Shown here one piece after another: positions 60,539 to 64,000 of a stretch of DNA of 64,000 bases. The DNA lies in NCBI GenBank assembly GCA_017535315.1, contig JAFXUD010000002.1, positions 1 through 64,000 of the forward strand, given 5' to 3'. The notes beneath the pieces are model-generated. The model saw nothing but the letters and a program-made list of their open reading frames with translations, made no database searches and was not told where the DNA came from. Position numbers and translations under genes: made by a program. This DNA is from Victivallales bacterium. GTDB lineage: Bacteria > Verrucomicrobiota > Lentisphaeria > Oligosphaerales > Oligosphaeraceae. The number at the start of each line of letters is the position of its first letter. The stretch's first letter is position 1.

Positions 60539-63301
60539 ATGAGCAAAGCAAAGAAAAATCAGAAAATGGAAACAATCAAGTACGTTTACACATTTGGTGA
60601 CGGTGCCGCAGAAGGCGATGCGACGATGAGGAATGAACTGGGTGGAAAAGGCGCGAACCTGGCGGAAATGTGCCGTCTGGGGCTTCCCGTTCCCCCTGGA
60701 TTTACGATTACGACCGAGTGCTGCAATGCCTATTTCGCGGAAGGCGGTGCCTTTCCTGCCAGCCTGAAAGGCGAGGTCGAGGCGGCCCTGAAGACCGTCG
60801 AGGCGAAGACTGGTCTCATTTATGGCGATGCAGAGAAGCCGCTGCTGGTCAGCTGCCGTTCTGGTGCCCGCCAGTCCATGCCTGGCATGATGGACACTGT
60901 CCTGAACATCGGGCTTTCCAGCGCTACCATTCCTGGACTGATTGCCCGCACGAACAACGAGCGTTTTGTGTGGGATTCCTACCGTCGTCTGATCATGATG
61001 TATGCAGACGTTGTGATGGAGAAGGCCGAGGGCATCGAGCCCTTCGAGGGCAAGGGCATTCGCCGCATCCTTGAGGAGATGATGGAGCAGTACAAGTACA
61101 TCAAGGACTGCAAGCAGGACACCGACCTGAACGCCGATGACCTCCGCATCCTCTCCAACGCATTCAAGCGCAGAATTGTCGAAGTGCTGGGCGTCGAGTT
61201 CCCAGATGATCCGATGCAGCAGTTGTGGGGTGGCATCGGCGCCGTTTTCAAGAGCTGGGTTGGCAAGAAGGCAGTTGCCTATCGCCGCATTGAGGGCATC
61301 CCTGAAAACTGGGGCACGGCGGTCAATGTGCAGACGATGGTTTTTGGCAACATGGGCGACACCTCCGCAACGGGCGTGGCGTTTACGCGCAATCCTGCCA
61401 CTGGCGAGAACAAGTTCTTCGGCGAGTGGCTGCTGAATGCCCAGGGCGAGGACGTGGTTGCGGGTATCCGCACGCCGAACCCCTTGAACAATGCCACCAA
61501 GAGCGACAAGAACCGCGACATCCCCTCCATGGAGGAAATGATGCCAGAGGTCTATAAGCAACTGGACGATATCCGCCTGCGCCTGGAGAAGCATTACCAG
61601 GACATGCAGGATCTGGAGTTCACCATTGAGGAAGGCAAGTTGTTTATGCTCCAGTGCCGTACGGGCAAGCGTGGCGGCAAGGCCTCCGTCAAGATGGCTC
61701 TGGACATGGTTGACGAGGGGCTTATTGACGAGCGCACCGCCGTCATGCGCGTTAATCCCAACCAGGTGATGGAGTTCCTGCTGCCGATTATCGAGCCGAA
61801 GATGGAGGCGAAGACCGACCTGCTGCTCAAGGGACTTCCCGCTGGCCCTGGCGCAGCCTGTGGCGAAATCTACTTCACCACGCAAGATGCCATCGCGGCC
61901 ACCCGCAACGGCAAGAAGGTTTTGCTGGTGCGTGAGGAGACCAACCCCGAGGACGTGGAGGGCATGCGCGTTGCAGTCGGCATCCTGACCGCACGCGGCG
62001 GTATGACCAGCCATGCGGCCCTGGTGGCTCGTGGCTGGGGCAAGTCCTGCATTGTCGGAGCCGCTGACATGCAGGTCGATGCGCCCAACAAGGTTATGAA
62101 GATCGGGGACAAGATTCTCCGCGAGGGCGCAGTTCTGACGATGAACGGTTCGGCGGGTACCGTCTATGAGGGCAGCATGCCGCTGGTTGAGCCGACCGCG
62201 AATGAGGACTACTCGTTGTTCCTGCGCTTTATGGCGCTGGTTGACAAGTACCGCACGATGGGTGTTCGCGCCAATGCGGATACCGCCAAGGACGCCAGCA
62301 AGGCGCGCACCTTTGGCGCTGAGGGTATCGGTCTGTTCCGCATGGAGCATATGTTCTACGGCGAAGGCTCCGCGATGCCGCTGTTCCTGCTCCGCAAGAT
62401 GATTCTCTGCCTCTCCACGGCGGACCGTATTTCCGTGCTTAAGGAGCTTTTCCCATACATGAAGAAAGATATCATCGGCACGATGGAGGCGATGGAGGAA
62501 TTCCCCGTGACCATTCGTCTGCTCGATCCTCCGTTGCATGAGTTCCTGCCGCACTCCCAGTTGGGACGTTTGGAGCTCTCCAAGGCTCTGAGCATCCCCG
62601 AAGACGAGGTGCGCAAGCGTGTTGATGCCCTTCAAGAGAACAACCCGATGATGGGTCACCGTGGTGTCCGCCTTAGCATCACCTATCCTGAAATGACCGA
62701 ATATCAGGCGCGTGCCATCTTCGAATCCGCTGCTGATCTGATTCAGAAGGGCAAGAACGTGGTACCTGAAATCATGGTGCCCATCACTTGCGATGTCCGC
62801 GAACTGCGCCACACCAAGCTCATCATTGAAGACGTCCACGCTGAGATTCTGCGCCGTTACGACATGAAGGAGCTACCCTACAAGCTGGGCACGATGATTG
62901 AGATTCCGCGTGCAGCCCTGTTGGCGGATCAGATGGCGGAAGACGCAGAGTTCTTCTCCTTTGGCACCAACGACTTGACGCAGCTCACCTTCGGTTTCAG
63001 CCGCGATGACATCGGCAGCTTCATGTCCTCCTACCTCGACCAGCGCATCTTGAAGGCGGATCCGTTCCAGACCATCGACCAGGAAGGTGTTGGAAAACTT
63101 ATCCAAATGGCCACTAAGCTTGGGCGCGAAGTGCGCCCCGACTTGAAGGTCGGTATTTGTGGTGAGCAGGGCGGTGAGGCCAACTCCGTCAAGTTCTGCT
63201 ATGAGGCAGGCCTTACCTACGTCAGTTGTTCGCCATTCCGCGTGCCCGTCGCCCGCGTTGCTGCGTCTCAGGCGGCCATCGCGCATGATATGGCGAAATA
63301 A
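60539..63301 (+). CDS. ppdK: Pyruvate, phosphate dikinase
   Basis: A 920-residue PPDK, interconverting pyruvate, ATP and phosphate with PEP, AMP and PPi; in anaerobes it often works as a glycolytic enzyme. The N-terminal ATP-grasp part (KGANLAEM, SCRSGARQSMPGMMDT), the swivelling phospho-His domain (GGMTSHAALVARG, His about 492) and the PEP/pyruvate barrel (EGIGLFRMEHMF, GTNDLTQL, SCSPFRVPVAR) are complete. ATG 60539 gives ten more residues than ATG 60566, which would match the usual family start; neither has a clear Shine-Dalgarno sequence. Confidence 0.96.
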   Translation: MSKAKKNQKMETIKYVYTFGDGAAEGDATMRNELGGKGANLAEMCRLGLPVPPGFTITTECCNAYFAEGGAFPASLKGEVEAALKTVEAKTGLIYGDAEKPLLVSCRSGARQSMPGMMDTVLNIGLSSATIPGLIARTNNERFVWDSYRRLIMMYADVVMEKAEGIEPFEGKGIRRILEEMMEQYKYIKDCKQDTDLNADDLRILSNAFKRRIVEVLGVEFPDDPMQQLWGGIGAVFKSWVGKKAVAYRRIEGIPENWGTAVNVQTMVFGNMGDTSATGVAFTRNPATGENKFFGEWLLNAQGEDVVAGIRTPNPLNNATKSDKNRDIPSMEEMMPEVYKQLDDIRLRLEKHYQDMQDLEFTIEEGKLFMLQCRTGKRGGKASVKMALDMVDEGLIDERTAVMRVNPNQVMEFLLPIIEPKMEAKTDLLLKGLPAGPGAACGEIYFTTQDAIAATRNGKKVLLVREETNPEDVEGMRVAVGILTARGGMTSHAALVARGWGKSCIVGAADMQVDAPNKVMKIGDKILREGAVLTMNGSAGTVYEGSMPLVEPTANEDYSLFLRFMALVDKYRTMGVRANADTAKDASKARTFGAEGIGLFRMEHMFYGEGSAMPLFLLRKMILCLSTADRISVLKELFPYMKKDIIGTMEAMEEFPVTIRLLDPPLHEFLPHSQLGRLELSKALSIPEDEVRKRVDALQENNPMMGHRGVRLSITYPEMTEYQARAIFESAADLIQKGKNVVPEIMVPITCDVRELRHTKLIIEDVHAEILRRYDMKELPYKLGTMIEIPRAALLADQMAEDAEFFSFGTNDLTQLTFGFSRDDIGSFMSSYLDQRILKADPFQTIDQEGVGKLIQMATKLGREVRPDLKVGICGEQGGEANSVKFCYEAGLTYVSCSPFRVPVARVAASQAAIAHDMAK

Positions 63302-63368
63302 GGGCCGTGGGCGCGTTTAGCGCGCCCACATCCACCCCCAGTGAAATAGCCAATTGCGTGGTATCGCC

Positions 63369-63396
63369 TTGAAGAATGAATTAGTTGTGTTATAGT
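63369..63396 (+). promoter_or_regulatory. Sigma-70-type promoter of acpP
   Basis: TTGAAG at 63369-63374, a 16-base spacer and TATAGT at 63391-63396, about 145 bases before acpP. The leader in between is gene-free. Confidence 0.6.
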
Positions 63397-63541
63397 ATAT
63401 TGATTTTATTCTATGAAAAGTGCTACCTATGCTCAAAGTGTGGGGTGTTGCTTTTCTGCGGAACGACAAGATAGACATTGAATTGCGCAGGGAACATTGC
63501 GAATACAATGTTCCCTGCTATAAACGACTTGGAGAAAAAAG

Positions 63542-63817
63542 ATGGCAGAAACAGATTACGAAGCTCGGGTAAAGAAGATAATCGCTTCCACCTTGAATAT
63601 CAGCGAAGAAAAAATAAAGCTGGAAGACAAGATCATTGAAGATTTGAGTGCGGATTCCCTTGATGTCATTGAACTAATCATGAATTTGGAAGAAGAGTTC
63701 GGGATTAAGATTCAGGATGAGGAATCGGAACTCATCACGACGGTTGGACAGGCGGTTGAATACGTTCAGAACAAGCTTGGCGGCGCCGAAAAAGGCGATG
63801 CGGCCCCTGAAAAGTAA
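63542..63817 (+). CDS. acpP: Acyl carrier protein
   Basis: A 91-residue ACP of fatty-acid synthesis. The four-helix pattern has the phosphopantetheine serine in ADSLDVIELIM (Ser39), and the DIIEDLSADS-like segment (KIIEDLSADS) is typical. The C-terminal tail GGAEKGDAAPEK is longer than in E. coli (77 residues). GGAG lies before the ATG. fabF often follows, but a terminator is present instead. Confidence 0.97.
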   Translation: MAETDYEARVKKIIASTLNISEEKIKLEDKIIEDLSADSLDVIELIMNLEEEFGIKIQDEESELITTVGQAVEYVQNKLGGAEKGDAAPEK

Positions 63818-63898
63818 TTACCAGAGTTTTTTGTAATTATTCCTGCACAAAAGGCCTTTCTGGACAGAAGGCGAAGCATCAGAATTACAAGCTCATAG

Positions 63899-63975
63899 AA
63901 AAACGCAGAGACGTGAATCTTCCTTGCAGATTGGTTTTGCAATGGGATTTTCAAAAGCCATCTCTGCGTTTTTGT
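63899..63975 (+). terminator. Terminator after acpP
   Basis: A perfect 13-bp stem, AAAAACGCAGAGA (63899-63911) with TCTCTGCGTTTTT (63961-63973), encloses a 49-base loop with its own small TTGCA/TGCAA hairpin, and ends in a T-run. The long loop is unusual, but the stem is clear. Confidence 0.75.
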
Positions 63976-64000
63976 GCTTGAAGAAGCAGTGGATTTTCTA

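Noticed and set aside
60368-62839. An 823-codon open frame on the minus strand opposite ppdK
   Set aside because: It is exactly antisense to a complete, conserved PPDK and has a composition typical of mirror frames in this codon usage. No family features or ribosome-binding site.

Overview
The window reads as a chromosomal segment of a Gram-negative member of the PVC superphylum, most likely a Lentisphaerota (Victivallis-like) bacterium. This is inferred from two adjacent prepilin-like proteins with the H-X9-DG ending, a very large secreted CBM9/DUF6067-type sugar-acting protein, GH20 and GH78-like enzymes, lipid A genes (skp-lpxD) and PVC-like features of the translation genes. No 16S rRNA is present, so the taxonomy is inference.

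Layout. 1-900: direct repeat, then an RRM RNA-binding protein behind a long leader. 985-8300: a plus-strand run for amino-sugar and polysaccharide use (metallo-beta-lactamase-fold hydrolase, nagA, secreted thioredoxin-like protein, PHP-like protein, secreted GH20 hexosaminidase, PHP protein). 8365-12267 (minus): the giant secreted CBM9/DUF6067-like protein. 12545-36260: an almost unbroken information-processing block: rpsA, tRNA-Thr, tuf, rpmG, tRNA-Trp, secE, nusG, rplK, rplA, rplJ, rplL, rpoB, rpoC, rpsL, rpsG, an EF-G-family gene, rpsJ, rplC, rplD, rplW, rplB, rpsS. The S10 cluster stops at rpsS with a strong terminator. 36470-39493: argB, argF and pyrB. 39631-41119: prepilin pair. 41368-49171: skp, lpxD, larA, SGNH hydrolase, chorismate mutase, sugar-nucleotide epimerase, Gfo/Idh/MocA oxidoreductase, HAD phosphatase. 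49317-50852 (minus): an unusual RNase III-dsRBD-HAD fusion, divergent from efp. 51632-63817: pgi, priA, GH78-like, a fused ASKHA-ATPase/2-hydroxyacyl-CoA-dehydratase-like protein, a 31-residue basic protein, ppdK and acpP.

The most interesting material is between and across genes. (1) A family of five palindromic, transposase-less elements (48-154 bp, ends GAGGTAATTTCAAAACTA) can be recognised as a MITE family: three copies have perfect 4-bp target duplications and a fourth a 3/4 match. One copy sits between the Shine-Dalgarno sequence and the GTG start of the EF-G gene and has duplicated the start codon; another changed a prepilin stop from TAA to TGA. (2) Telomere-like heptad arrays (TTAGGGG/CTAGGGG/TTAGTGG), several able to form G-quadruplexes, abut or supply the TAG stop codons of four genes and are mostly arranged as large inverted repeats. 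(3) The RNase III-HAD fusion appears undescribed to me. (4) Core drug-target proteins carry substitutions at well-known resistance positions (S12 Arg88; RpoB Asn at the His526 position). (5) RpoC has a lysine-rich linker in the SI3 region, and the EF-G-family protein lacks the usual domain IV loop.

Limits: all family assignments are by eye, without database searches. Terminators, promoters and RNA folds were not computed.
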